Program-made: the position numbers and the translations under genes
Shown here: positions 43,241-54,060 of the stretch, in pieces
How positions within the stretch are numbered: the first letter of the stretch is position 1
Layout of the letters: each line of letters begins with the position of its first letter
The notes under the pieces: generated by a model
The model's input: the letters and a program-made list of their open reading frames with translations, nothing else
The model's database searches: none
Told to the model about the DNA's origin: nothing
Assembly: GCA_006937955.1 (NCBI GenBank)
Contig: SSNP01000133.1
Coordinates: 270,839 to 334,838, forward strand
Source: Pachypanchax playfairii
Lineage: Eukaryota > Chordata > Actinopteri > Cyprinodontiformes > Aplocheilidae
Length of the DNA: 64,000 nucleotides
Direction of reading: 5' to 3'

Positions 43241-45400
43241 TTTTTCACACTGTGTGAAAGGTGGTGTCAGATTCAACACATCACGTGTCATTCGTTTGGG
43301 ATAAAACTACTATTACATGCAACATATGGTGGTATTCATACACACTGCCTCAAACAAAAAAAAAAGAATTCATGCACTAACAAATGCCAAATGAAGGTCT
43401 TCCACAGGGACGTATCCTTCGTGTGGCTGGACTTTAAATAATGCAGGGTGTCATGTAAAATGAAATTATACGCAGCTCTGCTGTGCATATCCTCTGAGTG
43501 TAACCTTCATGGTGTAAGACGAAAGCTTAGCAAAGCATTCTCTGCGGTAACTCTTTCTAAATTCATTCCTCTGCATTTTTGCATGTTTGTGTTCAACAGA
43601 AACTTTTTCAGATTGATCCACAAACAGAGATCTTTCCCCTCCACAACAATGACTAACTAACACACACGTCTTGTTGCATTGTCAGCATCTGCTGCAGAAA
43701 GTCGAGTTCAGCCTCGCTCCTCCAGCTGAAACTGTGAATGGCACTGTTACGTAATGCTGCTCTGGTTCCTCTGTAATCTCTCTGTGTGTCTGAGACTTTG
43801 ATACAGATAAAAATGCACCCACAGGAGCTCATGTCCCACCTGTGATCTATAATCTGATGTTTAACTGAGTTTTCTGCAGAATTCATTGACAGATCCTATT
43901 AAGTTGCAGTACAAGTTTAGAAAATATAACCGCTCTGTATCTTCACATTTTAAAGAAACAAACTACCAATAAAACTGTGTAACACTTACATATTCAACAC
44001 TTTCTCTGCTGCTGATGTTTCAGAGCTTCCTGCTGCTGCGACTCATTTAGAAGCACTGCACATTGCTTGTATTAACAGCTGATATGAAAGAACTAAGAAG
44101 AGCAACACATTACACTTTTTATGACCTGATTGTTTGGATCAAACTGTTCTGACTGCTGATACATGAATGTAAGTCAAAGACTCAGAAACCAAACATGTAA
44201 TGACTTAAGATGCCCCAAAAAGATCATGTACAAGATTCCAGGTTAAATGTTTTGCTCAAAAACTAAAATGTAGACAACAATAAACATTGTAAAATACATA
44301 AATTCACCCACCTAGGGGCTAAATATATTCATGTAACATGACTAATTGTGGATTTTTAAAGTTTATCTTGAATTAATTCAATCTTCATACAATTTGATTC
44401 GACAATAAAGAGTAGGACTCAGTTTCCTGGAATATTAGAAAAAAAAGTTAAAAAATTAGCAAGATAAATGAATAACAAGTGTAGAAACAATTAAAATAAG
44501 TTTAGATTTTAAGGCATAGTTTGATGCCAAAGTGTTTTTAGAAAGAGCAACTAAAGGATGAGTTTACAACATGGTACATCCGGCAAAATAACTCAACAAC
44601 AAACAAATATCCACTTTTTGTTTTAACTAAAGTAACGGAAAGAAGGAGCTTAAGTCATGTTGTGATTTTCTTAAAGTTCTTCAAAAATACAAACATGTCA
44701 GAACTCATTTTATTCTTAGTTTCTGTTGATTTTTTAAAAATCGCTAACTTTTTTATAAAGTAGGAAAACAAATAAACTCACCTCTCAGGTGTCCTCATCA
44801 AGCCTGATAAACAGCCTGACACCTCCCAGAATGGACCAATCAGAGAAGAGCAGCTGTGATTTAATGATTTTAAGAGCCACATCTAATAAAAAATGATAGT
44901 GTTTAAGGAACTTTACAAATCATGTCACCAAAACCTACTATTAAAGCTTTGTAGTTATATGTGGAAAAAGTAAATACATTAGTCTAAAATGTGTAGAATC
45001 TTATGTAAGTAAAACTGCTAGACAAAACAGAGTTCTTCAAAAATCAATTACTTGAAAATTTTGGAAAATAAAGTATTAGAAAGTTGTAAAAGAATTAGAG
45101 CTGAAACTTTGCAACATTTATTTATTTTTACATTATGAGCTCTAAAAAATGTTTACATTTCTGTTACTTAAAAAAACATACCGTGTTTGCCTCCCAATTA
45201 TATGCAAGAAAAAAGTAGCAGAAAACAGATACTGTGAGCTATAAATATAAGAAGGTTTACATGTATCAGTTTTTTCTGTCTGAGTAATTTTGACCTTTGT
45301 CTCTGTCTCTGTCTTTCAGGAGGGAAACTGACCTCATCCATAAACACACAAATACAACATATAAACTTTGGTCCTTCAGTGACACCACTCCACATCTATA
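43241..45400. other. Intergenic, AT-rich
   Basis: No gene, RNA or repeat is recognised. Confidence 0.45.
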
Positions 45401-45700
45401 ATCCCCCCCATCTGATGTAGAACCACTGGAGGTGTGTGTAAAGTGTGAAATGTGTGTGTGTGTGTTGGTACGGTCTTCCTCCCCCAGCTAAAGCGGACAC
45501 GCTGTCTCCCCAGCTTCCGTTTTCCTCCGCACGCCTGCTGCTGCTGGAGTATTCACGCTTCAGGCTGTTTTTTTTTGAGAGAGAGGCAGAGGAAGACGGA
45601 GTATCAAAATATGCAAATGCTTTTGTTGAAGTGCAGAGTGAGATGGGGGTGGCAGTGGTGCTGCACCCCCCCACCTACCCATGCTGCCACCGACACTGCT

Positions 45701-45779
45701 CCATCCGTCCGTCCATCCATCCATCCATCCATCCATCCATCCATCCATCCATCCATCCATCCATCCATCCATCCATCCC
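45701..45779. repeat. (ATCC)n tetranucleotide microsatellite
   Basis: About 17 ATCC units, starting with interrupted CCGT variants. ORFs here encode only the repeat and are not genes. An octamer ATGCAAAT lies just before it at 45611-45618. Confidence 0.95.
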
Positions 45780-46940
45780 ATATAGAAACTCAATTAAGAG
45801 AAGGGGTGGGCGAGGGGGGGTTCTCTGAGGGGCAACAGGGGCAGCATATTAACATATCCTGAAAGACCAGCAGTGTCTGTTTTAGCTGCAATCTTTCTCT
45901 TGATCCAGTGGTGGAAAGACAAACTGACACACAGACAACATGCAGCTTTAATACAAACCAAAAACAGAAACACTGACGATTTAATCATAAACAAACTCTA
46001 CAGATGTGACAGTCCTGAATCCACAAGGCTCAGGCTGTAAATCTGAGTGACTGAACAGGTAGAGACAGGAGATTCACTGAGACGGCTGGCTGTAAACTGT
46101 GGTGTAATTGTAAGGCCACGCACACCCACACAGCTGCTTCGCTCAAGATAGAATTACATCGCTGTGCTTCATTATGTCACGTTCTGCTGCAAACCCCCGG
46201 TTGTCTCCACTAGTTTGCACTCGGAGGAGGCTCGTCTGCACAAAACATCTCTGCATGAGCTGATCAGTTCACTGGAGTGATGCCCTGCTAATGATATTAA
46301 CTATACAATGATGATTTTTATGCATGACACAGTTTAGTCAGTCATACATAAATGAAAAAGCTTCAGTACGTGTAAATCAAAGCAATGAGTGGTTTGTTTT
46401 GAATATTTATACCAGTAATATGTTTAAAAGATGGCCTTAACTTTGTTTTTGAAACGATTGTTCCGCTCCAATGATGCATTTAGACTCACAAGTTTATGAT
46501 GCCGTGTCAACAAACCCCCCTCTAACCATGCAACACCCACCCCCCCCATTCCCAGACCCCCATCATGTAATCAGACCACAGGACAACTGCAGGACTGCAG
46601 AACCCTTTAGTACATTTGAAGAAGTCAAAAACAAAGTCATAATTTGTGGATTTATGAATTCTATAAATTAAACAAAGAGTGTAAAAAACACTGAGAAAGA
46701 AGTATTTTATTCATAGTATAAACTGATAGGGTGACCAAGTCTTTGTTGAATGTAAATTAATATAAGTAATAAACACCATAAATAAGGTTCAAATTTAATC
46801 TGCAATTGTCTTTGCTGCCAAATTAAACCCAGAAAGGAAAAATTGGACAAATCACAACTTCTAACAACGTGGAGAAAATGTGCATAAGACCTGTTTGTGC
46901 TGGATAAAACCATTAGAACCTAAAGTTAGATTTAACATAC
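45780..46940. other. Intergenic, no gene recognised
   Basis: A GC-balanced patch at 46080-46290 (TAGAATTACATCGCTGTGC) may be regulatory. A C-run lies at 46540-46546. Confidence 0.35.
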
Positions 46941-46944
46941 CGTA

Positions 46945-47192
46945 CAGTAGCGCAGCACAATATTAGGTAAATTCATTGTGGTGATATTCTTGCTAAATAT
47001 CACAACGAAGATATTTATCATGATAAACCCACACTGCAACCCTGTCAGTTACATTGCTTGTGCACATTAAGGGTAATAAAGACTCTATTTGATTTCCAAA
47101 TATTTTTTAACAAGCAGTTTGTGATTTATTGCAGTAATTTGTGAAACCGATATCACGATAAATTGTTGTTATTGTGAGCAGCCCAACCAAGC
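46945..47192 (-). mobile_element. Remnant of a non-autonomous DNA transposon (GGGCTGC.CA / ATATCACGATA type)
   Basis: The segment carries GCGCAGCACAATATTAGG at one side and GTAATTTGTGAAACCGATAT plus CACGATAAATTGTTGTTATT and GCAGCCCAACC at the other. This resembles the abundant fish repeat with AGGGCTGCACGATAT ends and an internal run of 'ATATCGCGATA' words. Both outer ends contain a GCWGC-type inverted match, so most of a copy may be present. Recognition is from memory. Confidence 0.5.
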
Positions 47193-47815
47193 AGCATACT
47201 GTTGAACTATGAGGTGGGAAAGTTGTATTTAAATGAGCTGAACTCATTAAATTCTTAAATTTTAAAGGGCTAATTTGGATCTTGTCAGATCGATCAAGTA
47301 TATATCTTTCTTTCTAAAAAGTTCTATATTATTCCAATTATGTTAGTATAAATGTGACATTAGTCAGAGTCTCACAAATCCACTTTGTATTACAAGTGGT
47401 TGGCTGATCTTACTGACTTAATGTTACTGACTACTAGCTGATTAACCTCATTAGTTGTAAGATGTTCAACAACTGCTTTTAAAAAAATAAAATGATTCCA
47501 TTTCAACATTTAATATGGTGGTTTTGCACTATTTTACAGCAAAATTTAGATTTTTTAAAATGATAAATGATAACATTATATTTTTATTAACATTTCAGAC
47601 TAATTTAGGGAAACAGTTGCTGTAGTTAGAATGATATAATAATTTCACTTACACCTAAATGTTTACATAGAAAAAACATTGTCACATGATTTTATTTGTT
47701 GTGCAAGTCAGAATTCACACACCTGGCAGCAGAAAACAACACATGAAACAAACAGGTTTCTTTTTACGTCATATCATCTGAATTATCACAAAAATAAAAA
47801 TATAGAAGGAAAAAT
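47193..47815. other. Intergenic, AT-rich
   Basis: Nothing recognised. Confidence 0.4.
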
Positions 47816-47819
47816 CATT

Positions 47820-48320
47820 CGACACATGCAGAGTGAGTGGTGCAGTACGGTGAAGCCCATTTGTAAAGCCCTCACGCTCTCAGGAAGACTTTTTGAAGTG
47901 ATTATAAAGACAGTTCAGATCAAAGGATTCGACGAGCGCCAAAATACGAGGCTGGGTAATCATGCTGAAGCCCCTCCATACAAGATGGCACTGGTCCCCC
48001 CCCAGCTGCTTTGCAAATGTAATGTGACACTTACGGATAAACAGATTATGAGGAGAAGGCGGGGCGGGGCCGGCTGAGGGGGACCAAAGAGAAACGGCTA
48101 CAACTTGTAGAAATTAGAGCAGCAGAAATAGTTTATTTAATGAACTCTGGGGACGGGCAGTGTCAGAGAAATGATGATTAATTCTCCGGCACTGATACAG
48201 GTCTAAATGATATAATTTGGGAATATTAGCGGGAACATTAGATGATGAGGCAGTGCTTCTCATGACTGGTAGACTCTGGGGGGCTCGGGAGGCTGTTTTT
48301 TCCTCTTCCTTTCTCTTCTC
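47820..48320. promoter_or_regulatory. Candidate conserved non-coding element
   Basis: A long, repeat-free, information-dense block. GTGAAGCCCATTTGTAAAGC, TGAAGTGATTATAAAGACAG, GGCTGGGTAATCATGCTGAA, GATGATTAATTCTCCGGCAC and AGCGGGAACATTAGATGATG all occur. TAAT cores are spread over 400 bp, with no coding or splice support. It is 16 kb upstream of pou3f3. Confidence 0.42.
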
Positions 48321-49620
48321 CTTCACTAGTTATTATAGATTAATCCATAATCCTCATCACCTAAAGACATTTTTGTCAGTGAAGCTCAGGGATAGAAGCT
48401 GCAAAATTTTAAAAAATATATCTCCCTGCTTGTGCTTATTTCCCCTTAGCATGATGTCACATTGTCACATCTTCCTCTGAAATACTTCTCTAATATAAAT
48501 GTTTCCCTTTTGCAGATCTGAACTGCGACTCATCAGTTTATGTAACCAGAAATTCCTTGTGTTTAACCTAAAATTGTACATTTTTCTAGCTGTTTTTACT
48601 GCCCTAAATTTATTCTCCTTGGAAAACAGTTTTAATGCTGCTTTTGTTCCATCTCTGCTGTGTTTAACCAAAACATGACAATAGTAAAGCAAATGTTTGA
48701 TTTTGTGTATTAGATGTGGTCACAGTTGATTGGAAGCTACAAAGGCAAAGTATTCTTGATTTGTGCATTTAAAATGTTTGAGATTAGCTTTTTATCACAG
48801 ACTGATTTCTGTATTGTGCTTTAAAATGTGGAATAAATACAAACCAACAGAAACTCACTTGTCTGTTTTGTCCTTTAGTTGTCGTCCTTCATTGCTTGAA
48901 GTGATTATATCAAGCTGAAGTGCTTCACTCGGTGTCCGAGTGTCAGTTTGTCCAGTCAGAAGAGTCTCTTCTTGCAGCACGGTACATGTGGACTCTGTAC
49001 GACCCTCGTGGTCGGGGTAAACATCTCTTTGAGGACACACAGACAGATGGACGGACGTGGGGGTTGGATAGAGGGGGGACTCAGAGACGAACAGATGACT
49101 GGGGCTCCAGCGTGACCAGATCCACGTGGACTGAACCCTCCTTTCATCTCTGCAACACATCCATTTCCTTCACAAACACACAATGACAAACAGATGAGTG
49201 GAATTAAAGGAAAAAAAAAAGACTGTCGAGTTTCTCCTGTAAATATTTTTGGTTGCGTTTATTTGCAAGCAAATATGCCAGAATTCTGACAAAAGCAGTA
49301 AGACAAGGAAAAGAAACCCCATGGAGCAGATAAAAATATCTCACCCCAAAACAAAAAAAAGAGGGAAGAAAAGACAAGTTCACCAGCAGGAATATGGGTG
49401 AGTTTGTCAGAGAAACAAAAATATCCTAAAAACAGATCCAAACATACAGTGTGTGGTTTGTTTCTGCACTCAGAACACACAAAACTGTAGAAATAATCAT
49501 TTAACCAGTTTTTGCATTCGAATCAATAAATCTGTCAATGCATTGAATGCAGCACAGTCGTGTACTGAGCACAGCTTTAACTTCCTCATTGGTTCAATGT
49601 GTCAACAAGAGATGTCAGTT
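48321..49620. other. Intergenic, no gene recognised
   Basis: Mixed composition. ORFs on both strands at 48855-49189 overlap and lack family support. Confidence 0.4.
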
Positions 49621-49624
49621 TGAT

Positions 49625-49860
49625 TGGCCGGTACTGAGGGCAGACTGCTATTGATTGGGCGGTCATTAGGAGAGCACAGCCCCGTCGGGAGTATCAGGGC
49701 TGACATGGTTAACACCGAGCACTTTAACGAACGACCATCGGCCGAGCGGGACCCGGCCATTGACCCGGCGGCTCGCTGCGATCCCTTACTGCCAGGCTGG
49801 ACTGTGAGTAAAGGCCCGAGACGTGCTGCCATCGATCCTGCAGTGAGACACTGAAACTGT
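49625..49860. promoter_or_regulatory. GC-rich island, candidate conserved element
   Basis: It has two CCAAT-type inverted sites (GATTGG) at its left end and then CpG-rich sequence (CGACCATCGGCCGAGCGGG, GACCCGGCGGCTCGCTGCG). It stands alone in AT-rich DNA. Both strands are open over 230-310 bp, but neither product resembles a known family. It could be an enhancer or the promoter of a non-coding transcript. Confidence 0.38.
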
Positions 49861-51090
49861 ATCAGTGTTTCGAATGAGAAGGAACAAAAAAGCGATTTGC
49901 AGCTGTGAAGCAAGGGACCAAGTTGTGAAAGCTTTTTTCTGTTTGTACTTTACCTAAATTGAAAAGGAAAACACAGTTACACTGTTAGTCACACCTCCCA
50001 AACATCTCAATATATTTAGAGCCTGGAAAGATACAAAAGTTGGCTTTTACATTAAACTTGTGATGACCTGGTGCTAAAGATTAAACAGAATTTCTCTTTT
50101 TTTAGTGACTTTAAACACAAGTCTAACAACACTAAACCAATAAAGAGATATTTGATTAATTTAATATGACTTTTAGTGTGAAATTTCTACCTTTGGTATG
50201 TTCTGTGTTTACATTCAAACTAAATCAATAACCAGGCATCATGGTTAAACATTAGGAAAAAGAAATAGAAGTTTAATAAAAATTAAGGTAAATACTTTTT
50301 TGTGTTCTGCTAACAGTTCACAAAATTAAAGCAAAATGAGGAGGAGTCTGAATTTTTAAATCAAATTCATAAAGTTTTTTTTTTTCTCAAATTTTACTCA
50401 CACTTTGAGTGAATAAAGTTATGTAACTTTCCTGAGTTAAAGCACTGTGTGCAGTTTTTCTCAGGTATTTGATCGTCTGGCTGCTAAAACGTCTTCATAG
50501 TGAGGGTTGGCAGAGCTACAAATCAACAAAAGCTTTAGCACTGCTGAGCCTTCAGGGACTCCTGCACATACGTGTGAGAAAATCTGTGTTTTGGTGCAAA
50601 AAGGAAAACAAATACAGTATATAAATATATAAGAAATGGCTTCTGGTTTATAACAACTCAGTTTCATTGGAATATCATTATCAGATTAGTTAAAGAAAGG
50701 GATTAACACAACTGTGAAAGACTTAGATTCTGAGCTAATTCTACTTTTGTCTGCAGAAGTGTATAAAAACTAAATCTGGTTTAATCTGATGAATTAATGC
50801 TTCTTAAAAACAAAGTTATTTGGAGTGAAATGTGATCACAAAGTGAGCCGTCAGAGCTGAGGAAATATCTCACGACACTGAGGAAGTGAGGGACAAAAAG
50901 AACAACAACAAATAACCACACAATGAAGCCAGCCTGCGATGTCTGTGTGTGTGTTTGACAGTATGTGTGTCTGCGTTTGTGTGTGTGTGAGAGAGAGTGT
51001 CAGTTTAAGTGTGTGAAGAAGAGAGCGGCAGGCTGTGATCAGAAAGTGAATGAGGCATTTCACTGGCTGCACTTGCCTGTTTTTTCTCTC
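49861..51090. other. Intergenic, AT-rich
   Basis: Nothing recognised. Confidence 0.45.
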
Positions 51091-51094
51091 TCTC

Positions 51095-51096
<2 letters not shown>

Positions 51097-51127
<31 letters not shown>
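51097..51127. repeat. (TG)n microsatellite
   Basis: About 15 TG units. A (GGA)n run follows at 51255-51276. Confidence 0.9.
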
Positions 51128-51130
<3 letters not shown>

Positions 51131-51900
51131 AAGGGAAGCCATGGACAGCAGTGGAAATGAGCTCGGCCGTGCAGAGAGTGTGGCGACCTCGTGGCTAACC
51201 CTGCACTGTTAGCACCGCTCTCCTCACTAAATGATTTCTACTGTATCCTGCCCAGGAGGAGGAGGAGGAGGAGGAAGTGGAAGCCTAAAGTCAGACAGAA
51301 ACCCTTCCCACCATGCTGTTTGTTCCCATCATCCTCTTTGGGAGGGTAGAGGAGAAACAAAATGTTCGTTCTACACAGAAAATTTGGACTGCTAACTTGT
51401 TAATGTTGATTTCAGTGTGTATAAAACATACATGATATAGAAGTATTTAGTTTATATTTGTGTTTTTCTGTGTTAGAATCAAGAGTTTGTGAATGAAACA
51501 CTGATCAGGTTTTAGCACACAGACCCTGTGCACGAGACTTGATTCAAAGAATTCAGATCTTCTTGTAACTTGGGGTTGACCATTTTCAGAATTCCTGAAG
51601 GTCTCTGACTTTGTCTGCTTTTTAACTTATATTTTGTCCTAATGTGCATAAAAACAGTAAATTGAGAAAAGGAGAACAAAAGAAGAAGAGCCAGACCTTA
51701 AAGGAGCAATAAGCGAAAATTCATCATTTCCAGTCTGAAAGAATTCAAAATATGCAATGTGAAGCTCTAGATGTGTAATTCCATCTGGAACATAGCATGA
51801 GGTCACACACCATCTCTCTGTGTTGATATCGAGCCTCTTGTTTACAAAGGTGGTCTCCTTCCGCGTGCATGTTCGTGCATGTGAAACTCCGCCTCCTTCA

Positions 51901-51935
51901 TGTACTGAGCGAAGGCCCTCCCTTCGCTCAGTACA
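51901..51935. repeat. Perfect inverted repeat, 15-bp arms, 5-base loop
   Basis: TGTACTGAGCGAAGG, five bases, then the exact reverse complement. It lies inside the TTAA-flanked element, 25 bp before its open exon. Confidence 0.95.
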
Positions 51936-51959
51936 GCCGACACACATTGTTGAAGCGAA

Positions 51960-52168
51960 ATGGCGGAAGGCGGAGCAAAGCGTTCACCTGAAGATGACCG
52001 GGAACACATTTCATCACCTAAGAAGCCACGGCCAATGACAAACAAACCGGGTAAAGCAAGGGACAAAACCAGGATAAATATTGGTCTTGCTTTTCCAAGA
52101 TGGAGAGCACTGAGAGAACGAGAGAATTTACGATTTGACTCGGAGCTGGCTTTTCTTCTCCTGGACAG
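51960..52168 (+). CDS. Open first exon carried by the TTAA-flanked element; family-like but unidentified
   Basis: From ATG 51960 there are 69 codons plus two bases, ending at a consensus donor (GACAG|GTAAGG). If read through, the stop follows immediately in the intron. The product starts MAEGGAKRSPEDDR and is basic and proline/lysine-rich. It then has TRINIGLAFPRWRALRER followed by FDSELAFLLLDR. The INIG.AF.RWR.LR...F.SELA.LLL pattern recalls a motif I have seen at the start of several repeat-linked fish predicted proteins, but I cannot name it. No downstream exon is seen before the right end of the element, so this is probably a deleted remnant of a larger element's gene. Confidence 0.45.
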
Positions 52169-52347
52169 GTAAGGAACGATCATTATTTTAATCTAGTGTT
52201 ACTGTAATGACTCGCTCTGGAAAGCAATAAAGTTGTCGACTTTGTCCTTTATACTGCTTGCATTCAATCATGACAGACTTTGTGTTGGTCTCAATCCTGT
52301 ACTCAACAGCACACCTAGCGGTGAAAAATCGCTTGTTGCTCCTTTAA

Positions 52348-54060
52348 AGACTGTTTACAGAAAATGAACAATATCTGAAACTCTTTAAGAAACAAAGACC
52401 TGACTCTGGACTTGAGGACTACATCATCCTTCAGCTGATCATTGATGTCAAGATTTTACAGAACAAGCTTAATAAGAACCACATTGTTAGTGAATAAATA
52501 GAAACTTTTGGGTCAAATTGTGTCATTTTTGTATTTTAAATAGATTCAATTCAAGAAAAGAGAACAAATTGTGTCTTGAAAATAGACAAGTTCAAGTACT
52601 AAAAAGCAGCTAAATTCCAAGAAGAATTAAAAACAACTTTAGAAAGCTTGAGAATGCACAAGCTCACAAAATGAAGATAAAAGTGCTTCAACTTGGATCC
52701 AATGTCTACAAAATATATACAGAAATAAAGGATGACTCAAGACAATATATTTAACATATACACAATGCAGTCCAAGGGGGACACAAGACAATGGTTCAAG
52801 TCTCAAATCTGATTTATGTATATACACACACGTGCACGTGCACATGCACACCATCTTGTCACTGGCTATTTAACTGGTAACTCTTCATTGCCATACACAT
52901 GTCCTACACATGTCCTCTAGGTCAAAATGACCCAAAAGCAACACGAGGCTTCTGCCCTTTTAAGCTCCTTTTGACAAAAAGTGCTCCGATTGGTCAGTTA
53001 ATAAACCCAGAACGCCAAAGTTCAAGACATCCCTTAAAAATAACATGATCTCTTTAAAGATGGTCTGTTTACAAAAGCAGTGTAGAACTCTGAAATCCTA
53101 ACTTCTTGACTTTGTGTCTGCCACCGTGTGAGCAAAATTACATTAATATTGCAGCTGTCATTCAATTTATTTTTCATTTCTGTTTTAAAATGTTATTGTA
53201 TTAGAGAATTTTGTGCTTTGAGCTCAGAGATGTTGGTTAAAAAGTACATTTCAGTGTGTTATTTTGTCTTTGTATTGATATATACAGTATATATATACGT
53301 ATATATCCAATTAAAATGAAATTTGTTTTGGAAGATTCTTTAATTTCAGTCAGATCATGGCAAATATCTGTCTGTTGTGAATCTGTTGTTTCACTTTGGT
53401 GAAAACAGTGAATGATTACAAAAGTTACCAGATCAGATTAGTTAATATTTTAATCTACTACGCTGAATGTTTACAGGAATATAAATGGAGCAGCCTACCT
53501 GTTAGTCTACCTGGGCTTGTTGGCAGATTTCAGTTTTAGATTTTTACTGACATTAAATAGATTTTTTTTCAATAAGTCATGACTCATTTAGCTTATTTTT
53601 GAAATGTGAAATTAGATTTTTAATGAATGAACTTTGAATATCTGACACTTTTGTCTTTGTTAAGCTTTAAAAATAATTAAATTAAATTAAACCTAAAACA
53701 ATGAGTAAAAATAGCAAAAAATATTGTTCTCAAAGATCCAAACAAACAACACACTTGCATTTAAATAGCACGTTTAAAATAAGAGACTAAACCATGTCAG
53801 AAAACTTGAGGCAATTGTTTTCTTCCTTTAAAAAATAATATAACGATCCAAAGAAGTGAGATCTTTAACAAAAACACCATAAATAGGGAACCTGCAGGGC
53901 TCTGAATCGAGAACCATATTCTTCATCATACGTGTTGATTTCTGTTGCAGCTTTCTCTTTGTTCTTGTTTTAAACAACAAGGAATCAACATTTCTTTCAT
54001 TGTCAGATTAAATCTGACTCAAATAAAAGTAAAACTCCACTGTGTAGCTTAAGAAGTCTG
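52348..54060. other. Intergenic, AT-rich
   Basis: Contains a short palindrome GGTCAAAATGACC at 52920-52932 and a TA-rich run at 53275-53310. No gene is recognised. Confidence 0.4.

Larger units (their letters stand above)
51702..52343 (+). mobile_element. Non-autonomous DNA transposon flanked by TTAA, with inverted ends AGGAGCAAYAAGCG
   Basis: The left end AGGAGCAATAAGCG (51702-51715) and the inverted right end AGGAGCAACAAGCG (52330-52343) match at 13 of 14 bases. TTAA stands directly outside both (51698-51701 and 52344-52347). TTAA duplication is the piggyBac hallmark, but the ends do not start CCC as most piggyBac elements do, so the superfamily is open. The 642 bp body contains a perfect hairpin and a 69-codon open exon with a splice donor. 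Confidence 0.65.

Noticed and set aside
45445..45862. Plus-strand ORFs of 127-136 codons and a minus-strand Met-Asp-Gly-Trp repeat ORF
   Set aside because: Their length comes from the (ATCC)n microsatellite, which has no stop in several frames.
52898..52945. Palindrome GGTCAAAATGACC considered as a transposon end
   Set aside because: No matching second end or target duplication was found nearby.
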